This document shows, piece after piece, positions 1-8,007 of a stretch of DNA of 64,000 bases. Position numbers and translations under genes: made by a program. The stretch lies in the NCBI GenBank assembly GCA_023394955.1, contig JAEWZY010000061.1, positions 51,198-115,197 on the forward strand, given 5' to 3'. The notes beneath the pieces were generated by a model. That model was not told the origin of the DNA. It searched no databases and was given only the letters and a program-made list of their open reading frames with translations. This DNA comes from Bacillota bacterium. GTDB taxonomy: Bacteria; Bacillota; UBA4882; UBA8346. Positions within the stretch are counted from its first letter, which is position 1. Each line of letters opens with the position of its first letter.

Positions 1-213
1 GCTTATGGGGATTTGGCCCGAAAATATGTGGCGGGCTTTGTTAGCATAACTCCGGGAAAAGCGGAATATTTTTCAAATAAACAGGATTTAATCCAAGGAC
101 TTAAAGAACTAGCCGGTCCCGGCGATTCGATCTTAATCAAAGGTTCACGCGGCATGCAAATGGAGGAGGTAGTCGAAGCCTTATCCGAAGAGGGGGTTCT
201 AATCAATGAATGA
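1..213 (+). CDS. murF: MurF, UDP-MurNAc-tripeptide:D-Ala-D-Ala ligase (C-terminal end only)
   Basis: This is the last 70 codons of a gene entering from the left edge, open from base 1 without a start. The segment around AGPGDSILIKGSRGMQMEEVV matches the C-terminal domain of MurF, where the SRG-x-x-x-ME pattern is typical. MurF adds D-Ala-D-Ala to UDP-MurNAc-tripeptide in the cytoplasm, completing the peptidoglycan precursor. The stop codon overlaps the start of mraY by 8 bases, so the two are very likely co-translated in the dcw-type cluster. Identification rests on a short fragment plus the mraY context. It could in principle be another Mur ligase, but the order murF-mraY is the common one. 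Confidence 0.85.
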   Translation, partial: AYGDLARKYVAGFVSITPGKAEYFSNKQDLIQGLKELAGPGDSILIKGSRGMQMEEVVEALSEEGVLINE

Positions 214-1186
214 ATTAGCCAAATTATTATTCGCCGCTCTAACCTCTTTTGTAGTTACGTTAATAACTGGGCCGCCGATCATCAAAGTATTACAACAGAT
301 GAAAATTGGTCAAAGCATCCGAAATGACGGGCCTCAAAGCCATTTGAAGAAGGCGGGTACCCCTACTATGGGTGGAATCTTAATTTTACTGTCGTTAGTT
401 GTGTCATTAATCGCGGTTCGCGCCTTCAGCCAGGAAGTGTTAGCGGTGCTTTTTTTAACCTTAGGTTTTGGCTTAATCGGTTTTATTGATGATTTTATCA
501 TCATTGCAAACAAGCGTTCTCTAGGATTGAAAGCGAGACAAAAGTTATTCGCTCAATTGCTGATTGCCGGGATTGTAATTACTTTTCTCCTGAGAAATAA
601 TATATCCACCGCGCAACCGGTTCCATTTACCGATTTTGAACTGGTCTTTCCCATATTGGGCTGGGGCAGAATAATCTTTTTTTTATTTGCCTTGTTCGTA
701 TTGGTTGGCGGATCAAATGCCGTGAATCTCACCGATGGTTTAGACGGTTTAGCTGCGGGAACAATGGCGATTGCCTCTTTATTCACTGCCGGATTGCTTC
801 TGTTTCAAAAGCAAACTGATTTGGCTGTTTTCGCACTGGCTCTGGCCGGGGCATGTTTCGGCTTTACTTGGTTTAACGGGCCTCCGGCGCAAGTATTCAT
901 GGGCGATACCGGTTCGTTGGCATTAGGAGGAGCTTTGGGCGGCATGGCTTTATTCGGTCGGTTAACGTTATTTTTGCCAATAATCGGCGGAGTTTTTGTG
1001 GCTGAGACTCTCTCCGTTATTATTCAAGTTATTTCTTTTAAAACTACGGGTAAAAGAGTATTTAAAATGAGTCCCTTACATCATCATTTTGAGCTTGGCG
1101 GGATGATGGAACCCCAAATAATGCTTCGTTTTTGGATGGCGGGGGTTGCTTTAGGCGTTTTAGGAATCCTAGGTTACTTGTTCTAA
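206..1186 (+). CDS. mraY: MraY, phospho-MurNAc-pentapeptide translocase
   Basis: The 326-residue polytopic membrane protein transfers phospho-MurNAc-pentapeptide from UDP to undecaprenyl phosphate, making lipid I. The family motifs are all present: GTPTMGGILI at residues 51-60, the Asp pair in GFIDDF (residues 95-96), NLTDGLDGLAAG at 174-185, FMGDTGSLALGG at 231-242 and the histidine loop MSPLHHHFELGG near 288-299. Length and hydrophobic segments are normal. The ATG overlaps the end of murF. Unusually, murD does not follow. The next gene is ftsW after a 39-base gap, so the cluster is rearranged compared with Bacillus. Confidence 0.97.
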   Translation: MNELAKLLFAALTSFVVTLITGPPIIKVLQQMKIGQSIRNDGPQSHLKKAGTPTMGGILILLSLVVSLIAVRAFSQEVLAVLFLTLGFGLIGFIDDFIIIANKRSLGLKARQKLFAQLLIAGIVITFLLRNNISTAQPVPFTDFELVFPILGWGRIIFFLFALFVLVGGSNAVNLTDGLDGLAAGTMAIASLFTAGLLLFQKQTDLAVFALALAGACFGFTWFNGPPAQVFMGDTGSLALGGALGGMALFGRLTLFLPIIGGVFVAETLSVIIQVISFKTTGKRVFKMSPLHHHFELGGMMEPQIMLRFWMAGVALGVLGILGYLF

Positions 1187-1225
1187 AGATTCCGACCGGT
1201 ATACTATATATTGGAGGATGTAAAG

Positions 1226-2311
1226 TTGAAACGGAATCCCCCCGACCTTTTTTTGTTTATGGTCGTCTTAACCTTAGTCATGTTGGGCTTGATTATGGTT
1301 TCCAGCGCAGGAGCGCCTGAAGCGCTAACTAAGGGCTGGAGCGTATTTCATTTTGGTTTGAAACAATTGCTTTTTGCCGGGATTGGTTTGTTTTTAATGT
1401 TGGTAATGATGAAAATCCCTTATCAAGCTTTGAAAAAGACCACTATCCCCGTGGCGGTAGCGGCGATTTTTTTTCTAATCTTGGTTTTAATAGTCGCCGA
1501 AGTTACAAAAGGTTCGCGACGCTGGATTGACCTGGGTATTTTCCCATTTCAACCGTCGGAATTCGCTAAACTGGCTATGATCTTATTTTTAGCCCATTAC
1601 TTTAGTGAAATAAAAAAAGGAATCGGCAATTTTATCATCGGAATTATTTTACCCGGAATTTTCGTCTCAGTGATCTGTTTTTTAATATTATTGGAGCCGG
1701 ATTTGGGAACAACCATTGTCATTTTCGGCACTTTTGTAATGATGCTTTTTGCCGGTGGGGCCAAAATCCTTCATCTGGGGATCTTATCGGGACTAGGAAT
1801 CATTATCAGTGTTTTTGAGATTAAAATGAAAGCCTATCGCGCCGAGCGGCTCATTGCTTTCTTGAATCCTTGGCGGGATCCGCAAGGGACAGGATGGCAA
1901 ATTATTCAATCTTTATATGCCCTGGGTTCCGGTGGACCATTTGGACTGGGATTAGGAATGGGTCGGCAAAAATTTAATTATCTCCCGGAAGCTCATACCG
2001 ATTATATTTTTTCCATTTTGGGTGAAGAATTGGGTCTATTGGGGACCCTGACTGTGATTGTCTTATTCTTTTTTTTAGCATGGCGGGGTTATAAAATTGC
2101 TGTTTCAGCAAGAGAATCATACGCGAGGATGCTTGCTGCCGGGATCACTTCTTACCTTATTTTCCAGGCCATTCTCAATATCGGAGTGGTTACTTCAAGC
2201 CTTCCCGTTACCGGAGTGCCCTTGCCGTTTTTAAGTTATGGAGGCTCATCCTTGTTGGTAAGTATGTTCAGTGTTGGAATTCTGCTTAATATTTCGAAAA
2301 ACGTGGAATAA
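1226..2311 (+). CDS. ftsW: FtsW-type SEDS peptidoglycan polymerase
   Basis: A 361-residue integral membrane protein of the SEDS family, which polymerises lipid II into glycan strands at the septum. Visible motifs are FQPSEFAKL, LEPDLGTT, GGPFGLGLGMGRQK, LPEAHTDYIFSILGEELG and the C-terminal PLPFLSYGGSS. The chosen start is TTG at 1226, because GGAGG at 1213-1217 lies 8 bases upstream. The longer frame from TTG 1211 would begin at the SD itself. The position next to mraY favours FtsW, although SpoVE, its sporulation paralogue, is hard to exclude from sequence alone. murG, murC and ftsQ, which usually follow, are absent here. Confidence 0.93.
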   Translation: MKRNPPDLFLFMVVLTLVMLGLIMVSSAGAPEALTKGWSVFHFGLKQLLFAGIGLFLMLVMMKIPYQALKKTTIPVAVAAIFFLILVLIVAEVTKGSRRWIDLGIFPFQPSEFAKLAMILFLAHYFSEIKKGIGNFIIGIILPGIFVSVICFLILLEPDLGTTIVIFGTFVMMLFAGGAKILHLGILSGLGIIISVFEIKMKAYRAERLIAFLNPWRDPQGTGWQIIQSLYALGSGGPFGLGLGMGRQKFNYLPEAHTDYIFSILGEELGLLGTLTVIVLFFFLAWRGYKIAVSARESYARMLAAGITSYLIFQAILNIGVVTSSLPVTGVPLPFLSYGGSSLLVSMFSVGILLNISKNVE

Positions 2312-2567
2312 ATTATTTTTATATGTATTGATATGTTAACAATAAAATCTCTAGTAGCCGATTATTTGCCTGATTTCAGAGTTTAAAATTGACTCCCGGT
2401 TTTTCAACTACCTTCGCGAGCTTCGGACAAGCTAATGGATGATCCGGCAACTTGAGTCTTAGTAAGTCTGCCTTCCGGATAGTATGCTTTTGTCACATTC
2501 TACTAACAATGAGAATATGATGGGTTTGAACTCAATTGCAGTACTGGATGTTCAGGGGGATAATTCA

Positions 2568-3875
2568 ATGATTGATACGGAAACACTGGTACAGGCTGGG
2601 GCTAACGTTGCGGAACGTTTAGAAATAAATGGAGGCAGAAAACTTAGCGGAAGCATCAATGTTAGCGGCGCTAAAAACGCGGTTTTGAAATTGATGGCCG
2701 CATCCTTACTGTCCAATTCTCAATGTTTAATCCGGAATGTGCCTAAAATACGTGATGTGGATACAATGATCGGAGTATTGAGAAGTTTGGGTGTTGAAAT
2801 CGATTGGGCCGAAGAAAATTCATTGTTAATTACGATTAAGAATGATTTGAATTATTCCGCCTCTGATGAGTTGGTCAAACAAATGCGAGCCTCAGCCCAG
2901 GTAATGGGTCCGATTTTGACCAAAATCGGCCGTGTCAAATTGTTTCAGCCTGGAGGTTGTGTCATTGGGCAGCGTCCTTTAGATCTTCATTTAAAAGGAT
3001 TTCAGTCCATGGGAGCCACGATTTTGGAAGAACATGGCTATATTATGGTCCAAGCGAATCAAAAACTAAAAGGAACTGAGATTTTACTTGACTTTCCGAG
3101 CGTGGGGGCTACTGAAAATATTATGGCCGCCGCAATTTTAGCCGAAGGAACCACTGTGATCAAGAATGCCGCTAAGGAACCGGAAATAATTGAAGAACAA
3201 AATTTTTATAATCGGCTAGGGGCGCGGATTAGGGGAGCGGGGACCGATACAATTAGAATTGAAGGCGTAGTTGGCTTGAATAACCGGTTTATCGACTATA
3301 CCGTGATTCCGGATCGGATTGAAGCCGGAACTTTTATGATAGCCGCTGCGGTTACAGGCGGCGAGGTGACAGTCAATAATATTATTCCCGAACATGTTGA
3401 GGCTTTGATTTCAAAGTTAAAAGAGATCGGATTTGGGGTGGAAGTTGGAGCGGAATCAATTTTGATTCGGTCCTTAGGAAATAGTTTCAAAGGTGTTGAT
3501 GTTACGGTTCTACCATATCCGGGCTTCCCTACAGACTTGCAACCCCAAATTACGGCATTGTTGGCTGTGGCCAATGGAACCAGCGTTATTACTGAAAATG
3601 TCTTTGGGAGCCGATTCCGTTATGTTGATGAGTTAATCAGGATGGGGGCTTCGATTAGGGTAGAGAGTCGAAGCGCTATCATTAAAGGTATCCCTCGATT
3701 AAGCGGGGCCCCGGTGTATGCGCCGGATTTAAGGGCCGGAGCGTCATTGGTGATTGCCGGCTTAGTAGCCGAAGGAATGACAACTATCGAAGGGGTCCAA
3801 TTTTTAGAGCGCGGTTATGAAGGAATAGAAATCAAACTCGCCAATTTAGGGGCTGATATCAAAAAGATATACTGA
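2568..3875 (+). CDS. murA: MurA, UDP-GlcNAc 1-carboxyvinyltransferase
   Basis: The 435-residue protein catalyses the first committed step of peptidoglycan synthesis, transfer of enolpyruvate from PEP to UDP-GlcNAc in the cytoplasm. SGAKNA near residue 34 carries the conserved lysine. GGCVIGQRPLDLH places the PEP-binding, fosfomycin-sensitive cysteine at residue 131. The frame is open upstream to 2484, but ATG 2568 is preceded by CAGGGGGA at optimal spacing and gives the normal family length. The 256-base gap before it holds no clear gene, only GC-rich sequence with a short hairpin near 2420-2432. Bacillota often carry two MurA paralogues, and this could be either one. Confidence 0.95.
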   Translation: MIDTETLVQAGANVAERLEINGGRKLSGSINVSGAKNAVLKLMAASLLSNSQCLIRNVPKIRDVDTMIGVLRSLGVEIDWAEENSLLITIKNDLNYSASDELVKQMRASAQVMGPILTKIGRVKLFQPGGCVIGQRPLDLHLKGFQSMGATILEEHGYIMVQANQKLKGTEILLDFPSVGATENIMAAAILAEGTTVIKNAAKEPEIIEEQNFYNRLGARIRGAGTDTIRIEGVVGLNNRFIDYTVIPDRIEAGTFMIAAAVTGGEVTVNNIIPEHVEALISKLKEIGFGVEVGAESILIRSLGNSFKGVDVTVLPYPGFPTDLQPQITALLAVANGTSVITENVFGSRFRYVDELIRMGASIRVESRSAIIKGIPRLSGAPVYAPDLRAGASLVIAGLVAEGMTTIEGVQFLERGYEGIEIKLANLGADIKKIY

Positions 3876-3966
3876 AACCAATATCTTAGTGATAATGCTA
3901 CTAAACCTCGGTTTTTGAGTGAGCCGTAATTTCAAGTAAAATTTTCTTTAATAAGCGAATTAGTTC

Positions 3967-3995
3967 TTGACTCGCCAAATAAGTTTTGCTAATAT
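3967..3995 (+). promoter_or_regulatory. Candidate sigma-A promoter for the exported protein at 4150
   Basis: TTGACT at 3967-3972 and TAATAT at 3990-3995 are separated by exactly 17 bases. A transcript would have a leader of about 150 bases before the gene at 4150. Pattern match only. Confidence 0.45.
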
Positions 3996-4149
3996 TTGTA
4001 TGGAAAATCCCCTGGCTAAATTGTATTTAATAAAGCATTCAGCTAGTTGGTGTTGGAGATACATACTTCCTAATTATACTTGCAACAACTGATAATCAAC
4101 CCACAATTGATTGTATTATTTTCAAAATAAAATACGAGGTTTAACTTTA

Positions 4150-4824
4150 ATGAGACCGGACAGACGTAATTTTCTAGCAATTATTTTGTTTTTTATGGTT
4201 TTAGCTTCAATACCTCAAGCTTCCAGAGCCCATGGACAAGGATTGATCTTATCCCAAATGTCAATGGATAGTAAAAAGGAATTAAGGGATAAAATAGTCC
4301 GTGATTTATTGACGGAGTTTAAGGATAATCAGACATTCGATAAAATCCACCAATATATGCTCTCTAAAGCGGATGAACTTAATAAAGCCCATCCTCGTCA
4401 TCTACCTGACTTTTTAATTGAAGATACTTTTTCAAAGACCGATAGTCTATTTGAAAGAACCAGATTTGCTATTAAAGATAATCCCGGCCGTTTTTATGAA
4501 CCGGAGTCTTTTGAAAAATCCGTTCAAAAGCTATTATGGCTTAAAGGAGTCTGTTTTTTACTGATGGGAATAAAGGAAGAACATCAAATGGCTTTTTCAT
4601 ATTTTTATATGCCGGGCAACGAAGACCTGAAACACAAATTTATCAATGATATGGTGAAATATTCTTTTCCTGAAGTTCCGGAAGTGCCGGAGAATGAAGC
4701 GTGGCGTCAACAGATGAATGGCGCCATGTCAAGGCTGGGTTATAATATTTTTTCCGTAAAAAAATTTGGCGTTGAAGAGAGTCAATTTGATTGGGAAAAT
4801 TTTTATTACAACCAAAGATTTTAG
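4150..4824 (+). CDS. Exported protein of unknown function
   Basis: I do not recognise this 224-residue protein. It begins with basic residues (MRPDRRNF), then a hydrophobic stretch ending near PQASRAHGQG, which reads as a Sec signal peptide with a likely cut after SRA or close by. The mature part is hydrophilic, mostly helical in character and rich in Lys, Glu, Phe and Tyr, without recognisable catalytic motifs. There is one Cys (LKGVCFLL). ATG 4150 is chosen because CGAGG at 4135-4139 precedes it at 10 bases; the frame is open to 4111 without a good SD. It stands alone between its own candidate promoter and a terminator. Confidence 0.8.
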   Translation: MRPDRRNFLAIILFFMVLASIPQASRAHGQGLILSQMSMDSKKELRDKIVRDLLTEFKDNQTFDKIHQYMLSKADELNKAHPRHLPDFLIEDTFSKTDSLFERTRFAIKDNPGRFYEPESFEKSVQKLLWLKGVCFLLMGIKEEHQMAFSYFYMPGNEDLKHKFINDMVKYSFPEVPEVPENEAWRQQMNGAMSRLGYNIFSVKKFGVEESQFDWENFYYNQRF

Positions 4825-4863
4825 TAATCATTGTCGCTTTAAACCTTTCCAATCAATCAAACG

Positions 4864-4901
4864 AACCGGATCTGGATTAACAATCGGCTCCGGTTTTTTT
4901 T
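4864..4901 (+). terminator. Intrinsic terminator after the exported protein gene
   Basis: AACCGGA at 4864-4870 pairs perfectly with TCCGGTT at 4889-4895, followed by a run of eight T. Confidence 0.8.
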
Positions 4902-4952
4902 CGGAAAATAATGACTCACATAAAATCCAGGTTACCGTGGTATAATTTTCCC

Positions 4953-4981
4953 TTGCCAAGGGAAGTCTTTTTGATTATAAT
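4953..4981 (+). promoter_or_regulatory. Sigma-A promoter of fapR-fabH
   Basis: TTGCCA at 4953-4958 and a perfect TATAAT at 4976-4981 are spaced by 17 bases. The start point should fall near 4988, inside the palindrome described in the next entry, which implies repression by a protein bound over the start site. Confidence 0.8.
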
Positions 4982-5000
4982 TATTATCAGGTAATAATAA
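4981..5000 (+). promoter_or_regulatory. FapR-type operator (palindrome over the transcription start)
   Basis: The arms TTATTAT (4981-4987) and ATAATAA (4994-5000) form a perfect inverted repeat around CAGGTA. Read on the other strand, the site contains TTATTACCTGATAATAA, which closely resembles the Bacillus FapR operator as I remember it (inverted repeat around a TACCT core). It begins at the last base of the -10 box of the fapR promoter, so autoregulation by malonyl-CoA-responsive FapR is the natural reading. Confidence 0.75.
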
Positions 5001-5031
5001 AATCAACTAATAAAAGCGAGCAATAGGAAAA

Positions 5032-5634
5032 ATGTCGGGAAAACCAGTTAAAAAAAGTGAACGCCATCGACTGCTTTTACAAGCGATTGAGAAAAACCCG
5101 TTTATTACTGATGAGGAATTGGCTGAGAGCCTTCAGGTGAGTATTCCCACCATTAGGCTGGATCGGTTGGAACTGTCCATTCCCGAAGTTAGAAAACGCA
5201 CTCGGGAAATGGCTTCTCATTTTTTTGGTTCCTCTCAATCCTTGGGCGTTCAGGAGATTGTTGGAGAATTAATTGAGATTGAACCCGGGAGCCGAGGTCT
5301 TTCTTTATTGGAAACCGATCAAACAATGTGTTTGGAAAAATGTAATATTATCCGGGGGCACATCATTTTTGCCCAGGCTAACTCATTAGCCAATGCTGTG
5401 GCTGATGTGCAAGTTGCGTTAACTGGGAAAACTGAATTTACCTTTTTAAGAACTGTCCGGGCGGGAGAGAAAATAATCGCCAAGGCTCAGGTGTTAAATA
5501 AAAAAGGGCATCGTTTTCTAACTGAAGTCATTGTTCGTTCCAAAGAAGAAATTGTCGCTAAGGGTATTTTTGTAATTCACGGGATGACTTTGGAAATGGC
5601 GAATTATTTAAAATTATTGAAAGACGCAGAATAA
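5032..5634 (+). CDS. fapR: FapR, malonyl-CoA-responsive repressor of fatty acid synthesis genes
   Basis: The 200-residue protein has the FapR plan: an N-terminal DeoR-like helix-turn-helix (about residues 8-55, with FITDEELAESLQVSIPTIRLD) and a hot-dog fold effector domain (about 70-190, including FAQANSLANAVAD and the AKAQVLNKKGHRFLTEV strand pair). In Bacillus, FapR represses fatty acid and phospholipid genes and releases DNA when it binds malonyl-CoA. Here it sits directly upstream of fabH, 28 bases apart, whereas in Bacillus it heads plsX-fabD-fabG. The operator at its own promoter supports autoregulation. ATG 5032 is preceded by the weak SD AGGAAA. Confidence 0.92.
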   Translation: MSGKPVKKSERHRLLLQAIEKNPFITDEELAESLQVSIPTIRLDRLELSIPEVRKRTREMASHFFGSSQSLGVQEIVGELIEIEPGSRGLSLLETDQTMCLEKCNIIRGHIIFAQANSLANAVADVQVALTGKTEFTFLRTVRAGEKIIAKAQVLNKKGHRFLTEVIVRSKEEIVAKGIFVIHGMTLEMANYLKLLKDAE

Positions 5635-5662
5635 AGTTATAATCATTAGGAGGGCTACTAGA

Positions 5663-6619
5663 ATGGAAGTTGGAATCTCCGGAGTGGGTTTCGCAGTTCC
5701 CCAAAGAGTATTGACCAATCAAGATTTGGAAAAAATGGTGGAAACCAGTGATGAATGGATCCTTACCCGGACCGGTATTCGGGAAAGACATATTATAAAA
5801 CCTGGTGAAAGTATAACCGAATTGGCTGTCGATGCTGCCCGGCAGGCATGTAATACGGCTAAGATTGATTCAGAAAAGCTTGATTTTGTAATCAGTTCGA
5901 CTTTGACTCCGGACCGGATTAGTCCGGCCCAATCTTTCGAGATTGCCAAAGCTCTTAACAGCAACCGGTCATTTTGTTTTGATTTGAATGCGGCTTGCTC
6001 TGGCTTAATGTATGGAGTAGCGATTGCTGAAAGCTTTTTGAAGACTCGTCCGATTAAAAACGGGATCGTCACCGCGGGAGAGCATGTGTCGCGCTTGGTG
6101 AATTATACGGACCGGAATTCCTGTGTCTTATTTGGTGACGCCGCTTGCGCAGTTACCCTTACCAACGATCATCCTGAACATTTAATCTTAAATACCGAAC
6201 TCGGCGCCGACCCTACTCTAGCCGACGAAGTTGTCATCGGTGGTGTAGACGCTTTATTAAACAACAAGAAAGAAGATTTTTATTTTAATCAAAATGGTAA
6301 AACAGTGTTTCGTTTCGCAGTTAACATTATCAAACAACTTTTCGACAGCGCTCCTCGTAAGGTAGGACTCAAACCGGAGCAGATTAGGTATGTCATTACC
6401 CACCAGGCTAACATTCGGATAATCGAAGCCGCCGCTAAAGAACTTGCTTCCGAAAAGACAGAATTCATCATTAATCTGGATCGGTATGGAAATACCTCTT
6501 CCGCCTCCATTGGAGTGGCTTTAGCGGAATCTTGGAACCGTTTTCAAAAGGGCGACTATATATTAATGATGGGCTTCGGTGGTGGACTAAGCTGGGGCGC
6601 GACTTTAGTGGAATGGTAA
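5663..6619 (+). CDS. fabH: FabH, beta-ketoacyl-ACP synthase III
   Basis: The 318-residue condensing enzyme starts fatty acid synthesis by joining acyl-CoA to malonyl-ACP. The catalytic triad is visible: Cys112 in NAACSGLM, His247 in THQANIRI and Asn277 in YGNTSSAS. The C-terminal FGGGLSWGATLVEW is typical. Length is normal for the family. AGGAGG lies 11 bases before the ATG. It shares the FapR-controlled promoter with fapR, so initiation of fatty acid synthesis should respond to malonyl-CoA. The other elongation genes lie far away at 47-52 kb, where fabH is missing from its usual place between plsX and fabD. Confidence 0.96.
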   Translation: MEVGISGVGFAVPQRVLTNQDLEKMVETSDEWILTRTGIRERHIIKPGESITELAVDAARQACNTAKIDSEKLDFVISSTLTPDRISPAQSFEIAKALNSNRSFCFDLNAACSGLMYGVAIAESFLKTRPIKNGIVTAGEHVSRLVNYTDRNSCVLFGDAACAVTLTNDHPEHLILNTELGADPTLADEVVIGGVDALLNNKKEDFYFNQNGKTVFRFAVNIIKQLFDSAPRKVGLKPEQIRYVITHQANIRIIEAAAKELASEKTEFIINLDRYGNTSSASIGVALAESWNRFQKGDYILMMGFGGGLSWGATLVEW

Positions 6620-6691
6620 TAAGTTAAAAGTCATGAGTTGAGATGTGTTCTATCTCCTATAAATTCCAAGGTTATTTACTTGAATGCAATT

Positions 6692-6743
6692 AAACCATTC
6701 GTTCGTTATTGCCGATAAAATTGATAACGAAGGGTGGTTTTTT
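6692..6743 (+). terminator. Terminator of fapR-fabH overlapping the translation start of the next gene
   Basis: AAACCA (6692-6697) pairs with TGGTTT (6735-6740), and TTCGTTAT (6702-6709) pairs with ATAACGAA (6724-6731), separated by a small internal loop. A T-run follows to 6743. The 3' arm contains the AGGGTGG that serves as SD for the diguanylate cyclase gene, so the same hairpin would hide its ribosome binding site. Confidence 0.7.
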
Positions 6744-6745
6744 GT

Positions 6746-7930
6746 TTGGAATTTAACCTCCTTTATATATTTTTTTTAATATTAATCCCAATTTGTTGGT
6801 GGACTATTAATTACTGCGGAAAACTAACGGTCTACCGACAAGTGTATGAATTAGATAACACCTTTGAAGTAGAATTAGATTTTATTCATTTGTCGAAGAA
6901 TATTTTACAGAAGATAATGAAGGAAACCAAAGCTTCTGCCGGAATAATCTATTGGTTTGATGAAGTTCAAAACAAGTTTAAATTGAATTCATTTCAAGGG
7001 ATCCCGGCTGATCAATTAAATCACATTTCCCGTAATTTATCAAAAAAAACAGGTCTTATAGATTATGTTAGCAGTAGTCAAAACGAACTGCTCGTTAAAA
7101 ATATTGCAACCAACCCTTTAACCTCTAAAATGGGACTGGAAGAACTAAGCGGACTCTATTCAAGCTTGTTGGCGCTACCTCTTAATACAAACAACAAGAC
7201 TAGCGGAATTATATTCTTATTCAAGTCCGGCTCTGATTTTAAAAAAAAAGCAATACGTTTATTAATTTTCTTCGCTAAACGGGCCGCTATTCAAATGGAT
7301 CATTCCCGACTTTATCAATTAGCTACCGATACAGCCTTGGAAAATGCCAAACTATACATTAATATTTCTAAATTATATCATCAAGCAATTATCGATGGTC
7401 TTACCGGATTATATAACCGTCATTTTTTAATGTTAAAATTAAAAGAAGAAATAAAAAAAGCCTATCGGTATAAACAACCTCTTTCTTTAATATTTGCGGA
7501 TATCGACTTATTTAAGCAAGTTAACGATAAATTCGGGCATTCGAGCGGGGATCAAATATTAATTCAATTTACGGATTTATTAAAAAAGTCCATTCGTGAA
7601 TCGGATTTAGCGTGTCGCTTCGGAGGTGAAGAATTTGTCATTATCTTACCACAGACGAACATGAGTAATGCCCAACTCTTAGCTGAGAGATTAAGGGAAA
7701 AAACTGCCGTCGGCAAGTTTTCGATTAATAATATAAAAATTAGTTTCACAGCCAGTTTTGGAGTTAGTTCCCTACAGGATTTGGGTTTTGAAAATTCTGC
7801 AAACTTTGGGGATGAGGCTCTAAATAATATTGCCGAAAACTTACTTGCTTGGGCTGATGATGCTTTATATCGCGCCAAAAAAGGCGGGAGAAACTTAGTT
7901 GTCACTTTTGAAAATAGTGAAAACTGTTAA
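6746..7930 (+). CDS. Membrane-anchored GAF-GGDEF diguanylate cyclase
   Basis: The 394-residue protein has one N-terminal membrane segment (about residues 4-24), a GAF-like sensory region (about 45-195) and a C-terminal GGDEF domain (about 220-390). The domain starts with DGLTGLYNRHF, contains FADIDLFKQVNDKFGH and carries the active-site variant GGEEF at residues 293-297. RESD five residues before it is the RxxD inhibitory c-di-GMP site. It should make c-di-GMP from two GTP. TTG 6746 is chosen because AGGGTGG (6731-6737) is 8 bases upstream; a GTG at 6734 lies inside the SD. The PilZ receptor gene at 12.4 kb is a plausible partner. Expression may be limited by the terminator hairpin covering its SD. 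Confidence 0.88.
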   Translation: MEFNLLYIFFLILIPICWWTINYCGKLTVYRQVYELDNTFEVELDFIHLSKNILQKIMKETKASAGIIYWFDEVQNKFKLNSFQGIPADQLNHISRNLSKKTGLIDYVSSSQNELLVKNIATNPLTSKMGLEELSGLYSSLLALPLNTNNKTSGIIFLFKSGSDFKKKAIRLLIFFAKRAAIQMDHSRLYQLATDTALENAKLYINISKLYHQAIIDGLTGLYNRHFLMLKLKEEIKKAYRYKQPLSLIFADIDLFKQVNDKFGHSSGDQILIQFTDLLKKSIRESDLACRFGGEEFVIILPQTNMSNAQLLAERLREKTAVGKFSINNIKISFTASFGVSSLQDLGFENSANFGDEALNNIAENLLAWADDALYRAKKGGRNLVVTFENSENC

Positions 7931-8007
7931 ACAAAAGGATATTCAACTATTTTGCGGTAAAGGATAAGCATTGAAAATGTCGAATAAATTTTTGAGGTGT
8001 TTCTTAA

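Noticed and set aside
2484..2567. N-terminal extension of MurA by 28 residues
   Set aside because: The extension has no counterpart in the family and an excellent SD precedes ATG 2568.
7978..7984. Spo0A box TGTCGAA upstream of obg
   Set aside because: A 7-mer is expected several times by chance in 64 kb, and no promoter elements lie around it.
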